The notes under the pieces are model-generated. The model was not told the DNA's origin and searched no databases. It saw only the letters and a list, made by a program, of their open reading frames with translations. The position numbers and the translations under genes were made by a program. Below are positions 1 through 8,363 of a DNA stretch of 64,000 bases, one piece after another. Each line of letters begins with the position of its first letter. The first letter of the stretch is position 1. Source of the DNA: an uncultured Lachnospiraceae bacterium (lineage in GTDB: Bacteria > Bacillota > Clostridia > Lachnospirales > Lachnospiraceae); assembly GCA_947174665.1 (NCBI GenBank), contig CAMWJV010000001.1:34242-98241 (forward strand), written 5' to 3'.

Positions 1-526
1 GAGCTATTATCTGACCTTTTTGCGGGTGCTGGTGCTCTGGGCACTGGCCCTGCTGGCGGCGCTTTTTGCGGGTGTGCTTATTAACATTTTCAAGGCCGGA
101 TTTCCTCTGTTTCGTTATAGTGTGGCAGTGGTAACCGTGCTGTATCTTGCCCTGTCTTTTGTTCATCCCGATTATATTATTGCCAGGGTGAATGTGGCTA
201 ATATCGCTGTGACAGAGGGCGGGGAAAAGTCTGCGGCAGCATATCATGATTACTGGTATCTGAGCGGGCTGTGCGCCGATGCGGCTCCGGTTCTGGTGCC
301 CTATATGGAGGAGCAGGGATACGCCATGGAGGCGTGGACGGCAGAGGAGACACCAAGAGAATACAGCCGGGAGATCAATGGCGGGCGTGCGGACATAGAC
401 AGGGAGAACACCTTTGGATATACCTGGATGGAGAGGATGCAGAAGCGGACGGAAAACTTTGGCGTGCGTACATTCAATCTGTCCAGATACCGGATGCTAA
501 GGCTGTTGGATAAGGCGGCGGATTGA
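1..526 (+). CDS. DUF4173-like integral membrane protein, C-terminal part (cut by window edge)
   Basis: The reading frame is open from the first bases, so the gene starts before the window. About 174 residues are visible. They begin with a hydrophobic stretch (LVLWALALLAALFAGVLI), followed by a second membrane segment (VVTVLYLALSFV) and then a soluble tail. The segment HPDYIIARVNV resembles the conserved end of DUF4173/DUF4153 membrane proteins, where a similar N-D-x-x-I-A-R-Y-N motif follows the last helix. The function of that family is not established. A TTG codon at 20 could be mistaken for a start, but it has no ribosome binding site and the hydrophobic segment already begins upstream. 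The next gene starts 21 bases downstream on the same strand. Confidence 0.65.
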   Translation, partial: SYYLTFLRVLVLWALALLAALFAGVLINIFKAGFPLFRYSVAVVTVLYLALSFVHPDYIIARVNVANIAVTEGGEKSAAAYHDYWYLSGLCADAAPVLVPYMEEQGYAMEAWTAEETPREYSREINGGRADIDRENTFGYTWMERMQKRTENFGVRTFNLSRYRMLRLLDKAAD

Positions 527-547
527 ACTTATAAAACGGAGACTTAT

Positions 548-1888
548 ATGTATATAAAATTAATACAGCCCAAAATGATAAAACGTCCCATGGACACAGA
601 TATTAAGCTTCATATGGCTCCCCCGCTGGGGCTGTTGACGATTGTGAATCTGCTCAGGGAAGAACATACAGTTTCATTGGAAAACGAAAACATAGAGAGC
701 ATCGATTACTCTGATAAGCCTGATATAGTCGGAATATCCGTTACTGTTGACACTTTGCCGGGGGCTATAAGGATTGCAAAGAAGTTTCGTGATAAAGGCA
801 TTATCGTTGTGGCAGGAGGAATACATATAACAACTGCGTATGATACCGTTCCGAAGGATGCGTTTGACGTATTGTGCATTGGGGCAGCAGAAGGAACGTG
901 GCCCGATATCATAAAAGATTTTGAAAAAGGAACCTTAAAAACAATATATAAGTGCCATAAAAATTTTAATGGGGAGGATATCGTATCTCCGGCATATGAT
1001 TTTTTGACGAAAGATAAATATTTGTATTGTAATGTGATTCATACCAGCAGAGGCTGTCCGTTTCGATGCGATTTTTGTTATAACAGCGCCGGCGGGCGAA
1101 TGTATGTGAACCGTGATATTGAGGCTGTCCTGCAGGATATAAGAGCGGTCAGATCAAAACATATTATGTTTATTGATGATAATTTTGCGGGAAATCCGGT
1201 ATGGCTCAGGGATTTTTTAAACAGACTTATACCTCTGGATATCAAGTGGAACGCTGCCGTTTCGCTAAACGCTTTATGTGACGCTGAGCTGCTGGACCTG
1301 ATGAAACGCAGCGGATGTCAGGGACTGTTTGTCGGGTTTGAAAGTATACAGGCGGATTCGATCAATAATGTCCATAAAATACAGAATAACACAGAGATGT
1401 ATGAGAAAGCAGTTAAAATGGCGCATGACAGGGGAATTATGATCAATGCCAGCTTTGTCTTTGGACTGGATGGTGATACGCCGGAAACATTCAGAACAAC
1501 ACTTGACTGGATAGTAAAAAATAAAATTGAAACGGTCACATCTCATATATTAACGCCTTATCCCGGTACTGAATTATATAACAGGTTAAAAGAGGAAGGC
1601 AGGATCATATCTGACGATCTGTCTGAGTATAACACGGCCCATGTTGTGTTCCGCCCGGCGCATATGTCGGAACAGGAGTTGTATGACGGATACATATGGA
1701 TCTACAAACAGATATACAGTCTGAAAAATATTTTAAAGAGAATCCCCAGGGATAAAAGTCAGCGGGCGGCATATCTTTTGTTCAATTTTTTATACCGCAA
1801 ATACGGCGGATTTACTGATCTGGTATGTAAAATGATCACATATAAAAATGTCGGAATTATTGCAGAAAGACTGTCCCGATATTTATAA
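548..1888 (+). CDS. B12-binding-domain radical SAM protein
   Basis: This 446-residue protein has the two-part layout of B12-dependent-type radical SAM enzymes (RSAD/BchE/MiaB-like class). Residues 1-130 form a Rossmann-like cobalamin-binding-type domain (PPLGLL near 25, DIVGISV near 59, VVAGGIH near 87). The radical SAM barrel follows, with the [4Fe-4S] ligands C170, C174 and C177 in the pattern CxxxCxxC. Later elements typical of the superfamily include FIDDNF and GFESIQ. I see no D-x-H-x-x-G cobalamin-ligating motif, so the first domain may bind B12 base-off without a histidine or not bind it at all. The substrate cannot be named. It could be a methyltransferase or a ring-forming enzyme. 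The start ATG follows a GGAG at about 539. The 3' end overlaps the convergent MATE gene by 6 bases. Confidence 0.8.
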   Translation: MYIKLIQPKMIKRPMDTDIKLHMAPPLGLLTIVNLLREEHTVSLENENIESIDYSDKPDIVGISVTVDTLPGAIRIAKKFRDKGIIVVAGGIHITTAYDTVPKDAFDVLCIGAAEGTWPDIIKDFEKGTLKTIYKCHKNFNGEDIVSPAYDFLTKDKYLYCNVIHTSRGCPFRCDFCYNSAGGRMYVNRDIEAVLQDIRAVRSKHIMFIDDNFAGNPVWLRDFLNRLIPLDIKWNAAVSLNALCDAELLDLMKRSGCQGLFVGFESIQADSINNVHKIQNNTEMYEKAVKMAHDRGIMINASFVFGLDGDTPETFRTTLDWIVKNKIETVTSHILTPYPGTELYNRLKEEGRIISDDLSEYNTAHVVFRPAHMSEQELYDGYIWIYKQIYSLKNILKRIPRDKSQRAAYLLFNFLYRKYGGFTDLVCKMITYKNVGIIAERLSRYL

Positions 1889-3226
1889 TTCAATTTTTTT
1901 TACTGTTGGGAAATAGCTGATAACCAGTATTATATCCGCGCCCAGCCAGGCGGCAATCTCCGCGAAAAAGATGCCGATTTCACCCACTGCAAGGGGCAGC
2001 AGCAGTGCCGTGGAGGTGCGCATGGCAAATTCTGCAATACCGGACAGCATGGGAAGTATGGTGTTGCCCATGCCCTGGATAGCGGAGCGGATAACGTGCA
2101 GAATATACAGGATGGGCAGGCTGATGCTCATGATTGCCAGGTAAAAATAGGCAATTTCCATGGTCTGTTCCACCTCCTCAGGAGTACCGGAGATGAAACA
2201 GCTTAGGATCAGTCTGCCAAACAACAGCATGACGGTGCCGATGCAGACAGAAGTGATCAGAGCAAGACCCAGAGCGGAGCGCATTCCTTTACGGATGCGT
2301 TCTGTTTTTCCTGCCCCCATATTCTGCCCGACATAGGTGATCATGGCGTAGCCGTAGGAAGTGGCCGCAATTTCAAGCAGGCCGTAGAGCTTGTTGGTGG
2401 CGGTAAAACCGGCGATAAAGATGACACCGGCACTGTTGACCACAAACTGGACGATCATGCCGCCGATGGCAATGATACAGTTCTGGAACGCCATGGGAAA
2501 GCCCAGCCACAGGAGCTTTCCGGCCAGACCGCTCTCCGGAAGAAAGTCTTCCCTTGTAAACCGCATGATCTGAATTTTGGAAATGTGGTACAGGCAGTAA
2601 ATACCGGATATAAGCTGGGCGATCAGGGTGGCTGTGGCAGCGCCTGCGATGCCCCGGTTGAAGACCATTACAAAAAGTAAATCCAGAGCAATATTGGCCA
2701 GGGATGCCACTACCATGGCATAAAGAGGTGTCTGCCCGTCCCCCAGGGAGCGCAGGATGCAGGCGAAAAGATTGTATGCCATGACAATGGGTATTCCCAG
2801 AAACATAATGCGGAGGTACAGCAGGGTGTCGTCCATGATAGCTTCCGGGGTCTGGAGCAGGATGAGAACAGGTCTTGCAATCAGTTGTCCCACAGCCATC
2901 AGTAAAAGAGCAAAGACAGCCGAAAGAATGCCGGAACTGCCGATGACTTTGCGGAGTCGTTGGTGGTGCCCGGCACCGAACTCCTGGGCCATAAGGATGG
3001 CAAAGCCCTGAGTGAAGCCCTGGATGATCCCGAGCATCATCCAGTTCAGCCAATCGGACGCTCCCAGCGCCGCAAGGGCGTTGACACCAAGGTATTTGCC
3101 CACTACAGCGGTATCCACTACGGTATACAGCTGCTGGAAGACATTGCCTGCCATCAGCGGCAGAGCAAAGGTCAATATTAATTTGCCGGGTTTGCCCTCG
3201 GTCATACTTTTGATATGAGATGCCAT
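1883..3226 (-). CDS. MATE family multidrug/sodium efflux transporter
   Basis: This 447-residue polytopic membrane protein has the length and hydrophobicity of MATE (NorM/DinF) exporters, with about 12 predicted helices. The N-terminal segment (TEGKPGKLILTFALPLMAGNVFQQLYTV, read as separate blocks) matches the MATE entry sequence in which a short polar lead is followed by P-L-x-x-G-N-x-F-Q-Q. The conserved VVG(K/R) after helix 1 and a second half starting near GLAGKLLWLGFP support two pseudo-symmetric halves. The family exports cationic drugs or metabolites with Na+ or H+; the substrate here is unknown. It is divergent from the XRE regulator at 3405, and 178 bases separate their starts, so shared regulation is possible but unproven. 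Confidence 0.88.
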   Translation of the reverse strand: MASHIKSMTEGKPGKLILTFALPLMAGNVFQQLYTVVDTAVVGKYLGVNALAALGASDWLNWMMLGIIQGFTQGFAILMAQEFGAGHHQRLRKVIGSSGILSAVFALLLMAVGQLIARPVLILLQTPEAIMDDTLLYLRIMFLGIPIVMAYNLFACILRSLGDGQTPLYAMVVASLANIALDLLFVMVFNRGIAGAATATLIAQLISGIYCLYHISKIQIMRFTREDFLPESGLAGKLLWLGFPMAFQNCIIAIGGMIVQFVVNSAGVIFIAGFTATNKLYGLLEIAATSYGYAMITYVGQNMGAGKTERIRKGMRSALGLALITSVCIGTVMLLFGRLILSCFISGTPEEVEQTMEIAYFYLAIMSISLPILYILHVIRSAIQGMGNTILPMLSGIAEFAMRTSTALLLPLAVGEIGIFFAEIAAWLGADIILVISYFPTVKKIEL

Positions 3227-3404
3227 GGCTGCCCTCTTCGTATCTTGATTATATACCTGAAAGAACGCTTCTTCACACTAAGCATAGCACAAAACACGGA
3301 AAAAGTCTCCATTGAAGTTGCGGACTTGACATTTAACAGCATTTTTCATAAGGTATCTATTAGGTGTTCGGAAGGTCAGATACGGGAAGGAGGATTTTTG
3401 CGCT

Positions 3405-4127
3405 ATGCTGTTGATCGGAGCAAAAATACAGGAATATCGGAAGAAGGCGGGCCTGAGTCAGGAAGAATTTGCCGACAAGATCGGCGTGACAAGGCAGGCG
3501 GTATCCAAATGGGAGACTGACAAGGCATATCCCGATCTGGATAAATTGGTGGCAATCTGCGATATTTTTCAGGTCAGCATTGAGGAATTGATTTACGGGA
3601 AAATTGTTTCTTCGTTGGAAGAGAAGCCTGCCGGACAAGCCTTGGAAATGAGAGGAATGTCCGCCCGAAAGGCGCGGAGAAAGGGCGTTTACATACGATT
3701 GTGGGTCCTGTTCGCGCTGACAGGGGCGCTGTTTCTGTTTTGCGGAGTGATTTTTCTGACAACGCTGATCCATTATCCCCGAAAAACGGATGATGCGCTG
3801 ATAGAGCGTATACGGGTGGAGAGAGTGTACCAGCAGTATACAAAAGCGGATCTCAGCTTTTTTGATGATGTGTCGCGCAGAGTCGTAAAAACGGTGTGGC
3901 TGGACGTGAACGGTATCAGGGAGGGCGATTTCCTTTTAGCTTACACGGATGAGGAGCAGTTGGGTCTTTACTATGAGTATAATGGCCGTACACTGATTGT
4001 TCTCGGGGCGGTTGTTATTTTTTTTCTAATCCTTTTTTTGATATGCATTGCGGAATTACGACGCCTTGTAAAAGAAAACGGATGGCACATACTGATTGAT
4101 GAGGTGAAGGAGAACGTACAGCCATGA
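3405..4127 (+). CDS. XRE-family regulator with two C-terminal membrane segments
   Basis: The protein has 240 residues. Residues 1-65 form a Cro/CI-type helix-turn-helix (IGAKIQEYRKKAGLSQEEFA, then KIGVTRQAVSKWETDKAYPD). The rest has two strongly hydrophobic helices (near 98-122 and 196-218) with a short polar region between them, so the DNA-binding domain is probably tethered to the membrane. The start ATG follows GGAAGGAGG at 3385-3393. The gene overlaps the next one by 4 bases (ATGA), so the two are translationally coupled. A plausible job is sensing an envelope signal together with the exported partner, but that is inference. A TTGACA at 3326-3331 could be its -35, though the -10 is weak. 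Confidence 0.8.
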   Translation: MLLIGAKIQEYRKKAGLSQEEFADKIGVTRQAVSKWETDKAYPDLDKLVAICDIFQVSIEELIYGKIVSSLEEKPAGQALEMRGMSARKARRKGVYIRLWVLFALTGALFLFCGVIFLTTLIHYPRKTDDALIERIRVERVYQQYTKADLSFFDDVSRRVVKTVWLDVNGIREGDFLLAYTDEEQLGLYYEYNGRTLIVLGAVVIFFLILFLICIAELRRLVKENGWHILIDEVKENVQP

Positions 4128-5251
4128 ACAGGATAAAAACAGCGGCTTGTATTGCGGCGTTGGGACTATGGCTGCTTGCGCTTATCGGAGGGTTGTGGTT
4201 TGCAGGTGTTATTTCATTTGATGAAGCAGGCGGTGCCCCTGCGGCGGTAGAATCAACCGTGAGAGAGGGAGATGATGGGCCGCGGGTTTGGAAGGTTGTA
4301 TTTAAAGGAATGCAGTTTACTCTGCAGCAAAAGGGAACGGTATATCTCCATGGAAGCGGTTGTATGAATATCCGGCAGGATGAACGGTATCTGATTCAGA
4401 TACAGATTGGGGTTGATACGTTAGATGAAATGTGGGCGCGCATGGAGGAAAAGAGGGAGTCTCTGATAGCGTTCGGTTACCGTATGGAGAAGGAAGCGGA
4501 GCGGCTGACCGGAGAGGGGCATGACTATGTACGTTATGTGATCAGCCTGGAGGAAGAGAGGGGAAGTGATCTTGACCGTACTTATTTTGAAGTAATGCTG
4601 GCACCGGCGGACGAAGGGAGACACTTCCTGGTTGTTATTCCCTTTGATAAGATCGATGTGGAAAAGCTGGACGAGACAATGCGGGAAAAGATATATGACG
4701 AGGCGCTTGTCAGGGCAAGGGAGGTTTTAGATGCGGCGTACCCAACAGATGAGATAGATGACGAAGTGGGGATGCTCTGGACGGAGGATAAGAGTCTTGA
4801 CCCGGAGCAGCGGTATATTTCGGAGGATACGATCGTGTATGGGAACGGGCAGCACAGCCTGTCTTACGTACTGCCGGATCACTGTATGCTGACTGCAGAC
4901 ACTATTGCCGGAAAAACCTATTATGACGAGGATAATCAGGTCTATATTATGACGAGCGTTGTGAAGTATACATGGATGACGGCGGAGGATATGAAGAAAT
5001 CGGCTGCCGACAGGGAGCTTTCCCGCATTCACACAGAGGGAGAGGTTCAGGTAAACGGCAGAACCTTTTATTATTATACCTACTCTGTTTTAGAATATAA
5101 AAAAATGGAGGCGTCAACGACATACTGTTTTCATGCCTATTGTGACCTGGAGGACGGAAGCATTTACACGATATCCGGCTTTACGGATGATTATCCGGGA
5201 GCTCTTGAGGAAATCTACTATCTGGAATGGATGGATATCAGTGTATCCTGA
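4124..5251 (+). CDS. Membrane-anchored exported protein of unknown function
   Basis: I do not recognise this 375-residue protein. An N-terminal hydrophobic helix (about residues 7-31, ACIAALGLWLLALIGGLWFA) without a lipobox cysteine would act as an uncleaved signal anchor. It is followed by about 340 polar, acidic residues outside the membrane. The outer part seems to contain two similar halves of beta-rich character. The first is near VFKGMQFTLQQKG and the second near YVLPDHCMLTADT; each ends in long strands with many aromatic residues. The gene starts inside the stop of the XRE regulator (ATGA), which ties the two together. A sensor or partner subunit for that membrane-tethered regulator is a reasonable guess, no more. 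Confidence 0.6.
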   Translation: MNRIKTAACIAALGLWLLALIGGLWFAGVISFDEAGGAPAAVESTVREGDDGPRVWKVVFKGMQFTLQQKGTVYLHGSGCMNIRQDERYLIQIQIGVDTLDEMWARMEEKRESLIAFGYRMEKEAERLTGEGHDYVRYVISLEEERGSDLDRTYFEVMLAPADEGRHFLVVIPFDKIDVEKLDETMREKIYDEALVRAREVLDAAYPTDEIDDEVGMLWTEDKSLDPEQRYISEDTIVYGNGQHSLSYVLPDHCMLTADTIAGKTYYDEDNQVYIMTSVVKYTWMTAEDMKKSAADRELSRIHTEGEVQVNGRTFYYYTYSVLEYKKMEASTTYCFHAYCDLEDGSIYTISGFTDDYPGALEEIYYLEWMDISVS

Positions 5252-5353
5252 GGAACGGAACTGATAGTTGCGGTTTTGCAACCAGCTTTCGCTTTATTTT
5301 CAGAGCCGGTTTTCATACAATGAAGCTAAAATCTGAAATACAGGAGGAGTTTT

Positions 5354-6223
5354 ATGAAAATTAAAAAAATTATGCTGGCAGGACTTATTATGATAGCGAT
5401 GAATCTTTCTTTGATCGCTTGCGGTAAGGAAGAAAAGGAGGCATCGCGGGGAACGTCTGAGCAGAGGACAGAAAGCACGAAGCAAACGGAGGAAGGCGAA
5501 TCAGGAGAGGAAACGGGCTCGGGAGAAGAGAGTGCTTCAGAAGAAGAGAGTTCTTCAGAAGAAGCCACAGACAGGGAAACAGGGTCAGAGAGCAGTGAAG
5601 AAAGCAGTGAGGCCTCGACAGAATTTGCAGTTCCTATCCAGGAGGATTTCACTCCGGTTGAGGGCTTAAGTGACAAGTATGTGGATTTTGAGAACAGGTC
5701 TTTTGCTTACAATGGAAAGGTTTTCAAGCTTGGAGAGAGCACTCTGAAGGATTTGATTGACGGAGGAATTCCGTTTGATGAAAGTGATCTGAACAATAAG
5801 GGAAACAATGTAAACAAAAATTATGAAACAAGCAGGTATACGGCAGATATTAATAAATATGTGACTATGCAGTTCAAGTTTGTGAACATAACCGGAGATA
5901 CTTTGACGGAGGAAGAGTGTCTGCTGTCATATGTAAGAATAAATTATCTCTATGTGCCGCAGCCTGATTATGATGCGGAGAGGAATGCAACGATAACGGA
6001 GAATATTCTTGACGCAGCGAATACGGTTTGCTTTTCCTTCCCGGCAACCCTTACAAAAGAACAGCTTCTGGAAAACAGCAGTGAAGGCGCGGAACAGGAT
6101 GATTACAATAATGTTGATTACCGCATTAAGTCAGAGGTTTATATGGGCAGCAGCGGTTATCACTTTAGGTTTAACGATACCACAAACCAGATGAAGGAAA
6201 TGACGATGGACTGGCTTCCGTGA
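5354..6223 (+). CDS. Lipoprotein with Ser/Glu-rich spacer, unknown function
   Basis: This is a 289-residue exported lipoprotein. The N-terminus (MKIKKIMLAGLIMIAMNLSL) ends in the lipobox LIAC, with cysteine near residue 23. Residues 30-90 are a low-complexity Ser/Glu/Thr spacer (EESASEEESSSEEATDRE type) that would hold the C-terminal domain off the membrane. The C-terminal 190 residues look globular, but I recognise no family. The start follows AGGAGGAG at 5342-5349. It follows the XRE/exported pair on the same strand after about 100 bases and is closed by an intrinsic terminator at 6282, so the three may form one transcription unit for an envelope function. Confidence 0.65.
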   Translation: MKIKKIMLAGLIMIAMNLSLIACGKEEKEASRGTSEQRTESTKQTEEGESGEETGSGEESASEEESSSEEATDRETGSESSEESSEASTEFAVPIQEDFTPVEGLSDKYVDFENRSFAYNGKVFKLGESTLKDLIDGGIPFDESDLNNKGNNVNKNYETSRYTADINKYVTMQFKFVNITGDTLTEEECLLSYVRINYLYVPQPDYDAERNATITENILDAANTVCFSFPATLTKEQLLENSSEGAEQDDYNNVDYRIKSEVYMGSSGYHFRFNDTTNQMKEMTMDWLP

Positions 6224-6281
6224 TAACGTCCTGTTAAATACCTTAATCTGAAGATTGTGAAATGAATAATGGAACCGGGGA

Positions 6282-6314
6282 GGGTCGCCGAAGCAGTAGT
6301 CGGCGGCCCTTTTT
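6282..6314 (+). terminator. Rho-independent terminator after the lipoprotein gene
   Basis: The arm GGGTCGCCGA (6282-6291) pairs with TCGGCGGCCC (6300-6309) through ten base pairs with one G-U. The loop has 8 bases, and a run of five T follows directly. It would end the XRE/exported/lipoprotein transcript. Confidence 0.85.
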
Positions 6315-6332
6315 AGATGATGGGCGGATTCC

Positions 6333-6360
6333 TTGACACTTTTCCAAAATGGATTAAAAT
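6333..6360 (+). promoter_or_regulatory. Probable sigma-A promoter for the COG3044-type ATPase
   Basis: TTGACA at 6333-6338 and TAAAAT at 6355-6360 are separated by 16 bases. They sit just past the terminator and about 100 bases before the ATPase start. Confidence 0.6.
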
Positions 6361-6460
6361 AGTAGGTGGAGCAAGGAGATTGCGCGGCGCAAAACAGAAC
6401 ATGGCAAAATGAAACGGCGGTTACACGCCGCGTATGCTTAAGGAAAGGCGGAATCGTAAT

Positions 6461-8209
6461 ATGAAGACAGCGGCGGATTTGCAGACCCTGCTGCGGCAGA
6501 TAGATCATAAAAGCTATCCCGCATACAAGGACACGAGAGGAAAATATCAGTTTCAGCAGTATGTGCTGTCCATAGACCATGTGCAGGGAGATCCCTTTGC
6601 GGCACCCTCCAAGGTCAGCATTATTGTGCCCGGTAAGGTGGCGGGTTTTGATGGAAAATGTTATGACAGCAATGTCAGAAAAATCGCGTTTCAGGATTTT
6701 CTGCTGCGGCGGGTAGCGGCGAAGATCAAGGACTACTCCTTTAAGGCAAAAGGCTCCGGCAAGAGCGGTCTTCTGGGCATCAGCCATCCGGGGCAGGAGA
6801 TACTGGAGCGCAGCGCCTGCACGGTGAACACGGCAAACGGTGATCTGACGGTCCGCATGGAGATAGGATTTCCTGCCAACGGGCGCACTATCAATGCAGG
6901 GGAGCTGGGAAAGATTTTGTTTGACTTCCTGCCCCTGTGCGTAAGACAGACGCTGCTGTCCTCGACCTGTCCTAAGGACGGCCTGGAGAAGGTGCTGTTC
7001 CTGGCGGATGACCAGCAGTATATCCGTGAGGAACTGAAAAGAAAAGAATTAGTTGCATTTGTGGCAGACGGCGCTGTCCTGCCCAGAAAATCGGGAGTCT
7101 CTTCCCTGCCCATGAAGGAGGCGGTCGCTTTTAAAAGTCCCGCATCTATGGAGGTGGTTCTGGAATTGCCCCATCACGGGAAACTCACAGGAATGGGTAT
7201 CAAGAAGGGGGTGACTCTGATCGTGGGCGGCGGCTATCACGGCAAGTCCACCCTGCTGGAGGCTCTGGAACTGGGAGTTTACAATCATATTGCAGGTGAC
7301 GGCAGGGAGTATGTGATTACGGATGAGACTGCAATGAAGCTGCGGGCTGAGGATGGCAGGAGCATTCAGAAGACGGACATTTCCATGTTTATCCGCAATC
7401 TGCCGAATGGCAGGGACACAAAGGCCTTTTATACCGAGGATGCCAGCGGCAGCACTTCCCAGGCGGCAAATACGGTGGAAGCCATGGAGGCGGGAGCGGG
7501 GGTATTTCTCATTGATGAGGATACCAGCGCAACGAACTTTATGATTCGGGACGAACTGATGCAGCGCGTGGTGAGCCGTGATGTGGAGCCCATTATTCCG
7601 TTTATTGACAGAGTGCGGGAGTTGTATGAGAAGTATGGTATTTCCACAATACTGGTGGCGGGCAGCTGCGGTTCTTATTTCCACAAATCGGACTGTATTG
7701 TACAGATGAATAAATACCAGCCCGTGGAGATCACGAAGTTTGCTAAAGAGGAGGCCGAGAGCTACCCTTACACCCTGGGGGATGCCGCCGATGCGGAGAA
7801 ACCGGATTTTTGTCGTATAGTCAGGCGGGATGCCGGTTTTGCAAAGGATGACCGCATCAAGATGAGGACGGACGGCCTGGACGGCTTTTCCATTAACCGT
7901 GAGGAAGTGGACCTGCGGTATGTGGAGCAGCTGGTGGATTCGGAACAGCTGACAGCGCTGGCATACATGATCAAAAACATGAAACTTCATGATTTCGACG
8001 GTAAAAAGACATTAGGAGAAGCTGTGGAGAATATGTATAGCCGTATCAGGGAGAGAAGTTTCGGAGCTTTCTGCGGAGGCGGACAGAACGGCCAGGGACG
8101 CGGCGGGGAAGGCGGTGACGCAGGCTCAGTTCCCGGCAATCTTGCCATGCCCCGGAAGCAGGAGCTGTATGCGGCTCTGAACCGGTGCAGGGAGCTGATT
8201 AGCGTGTAG
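6461..8209 (+). CDS. ABC-class P-loop ATPase of the COG3044 type
   Basis: This 582-residue soluble protein has no membrane helices. The N-terminal part carries the block DHVQGDPFAAPSK (near 39-51), which I associate with the predicted ABC-class ATPase family COG3044. Walker A is GGGYHGKST (about 256-264). A signature-like serine-rich stretch SGSTSQAANT lies near 329. Walker B is GVFLIDEDTSATNF (about 347-360), with the acidic pair after it. The family is widespread, but its role is not known. I start at 6461 rather than the upstream in-frame ATG at 6434, because AAGGAAAGGCGG (6440-6451) lies ten bases before it and the conserved family N-terminus begins there. The palindromic element at 8211 starts 2 bases after the stop. 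Confidence 0.8.
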   Translation: MKTAADLQTLLRQIDHKSYPAYKDTRGKYQFQQYVLSIDHVQGDPFAAPSKVSIIVPGKVAGFDGKCYDSNVRKIAFQDFLLRRVAAKIKDYSFKAKGSGKSGLLGISHPGQEILERSACTVNTANGDLTVRMEIGFPANGRTINAGELGKILFDFLPLCVRQTLLSSTCPKDGLEKVLFLADDQQYIREELKRKELVAFVADGAVLPRKSGVSSLPMKEAVAFKSPASMEVVLELPHHGKLTGMGIKKGVTLIVGGGYHGKSTLLEALELGVYNHIAGDGREYVITDETAMKLRAEDGRSIQKTDISMFIRNLPNGRDTKAFYTEDASGSTSQAANTVEAMEAGAGVFLIDEDTSATNFMIRDELMQRVVSRDVEPIIPFIDRVRELYEKYGISTILVAGSCGSYFHKSDCIVQMNKYQPVEITKFAKEEAESYPYTLGDAADAEKPDFCRIVRRDAGFAKDDRIKMRTDGLDGFSINREEVDLRYVEQLVDSEQLTALAYMIKNMKLHDFDGKKTLGEAVENMYSRIRERSFGAFCGGGQNGQGRGGEGGDAGSVPGNLAMPRKQELYAALNRCRELISV

Positions 8210-8210
8210 A

Positions 8211-8307
8211 GTGTGAGAAGAACTTCTAATGACATCCCATCATAGGATGGGATGCCAAGAAGTTCTAAATCTCACACGGAAGAATGCCAAGAGAAGGCAT
8301 TCTTCTC
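8211..8307. repeat. Compound palindromic element (two hairpins) between ATPase and MATE genes
   Basis: The outer arms GTGTGAG (8211-8217) and CTCACAC (8271-8277) enclose AGAACTTCT (8219-8227) pairing with AGAAGTTCT (8258-8266). An inner hairpin is formed by CATCCCATC (8233-8241) and GATGGGATG (8246-8254). Directly after it, GAAGAATGCC (8279-8288) pairs with GGCATTCTTC (8296-8305). No T-run follows, so this is not an ordinary terminator. Its architecture is shared by the element at 9722. Confidence 0.8.
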
Positions 8308-8363
8308 GGAAGCATCTCGGAATGTGTAATTTTTAAAAGTTTTGCAGAGGGTGGATTGAGGGT

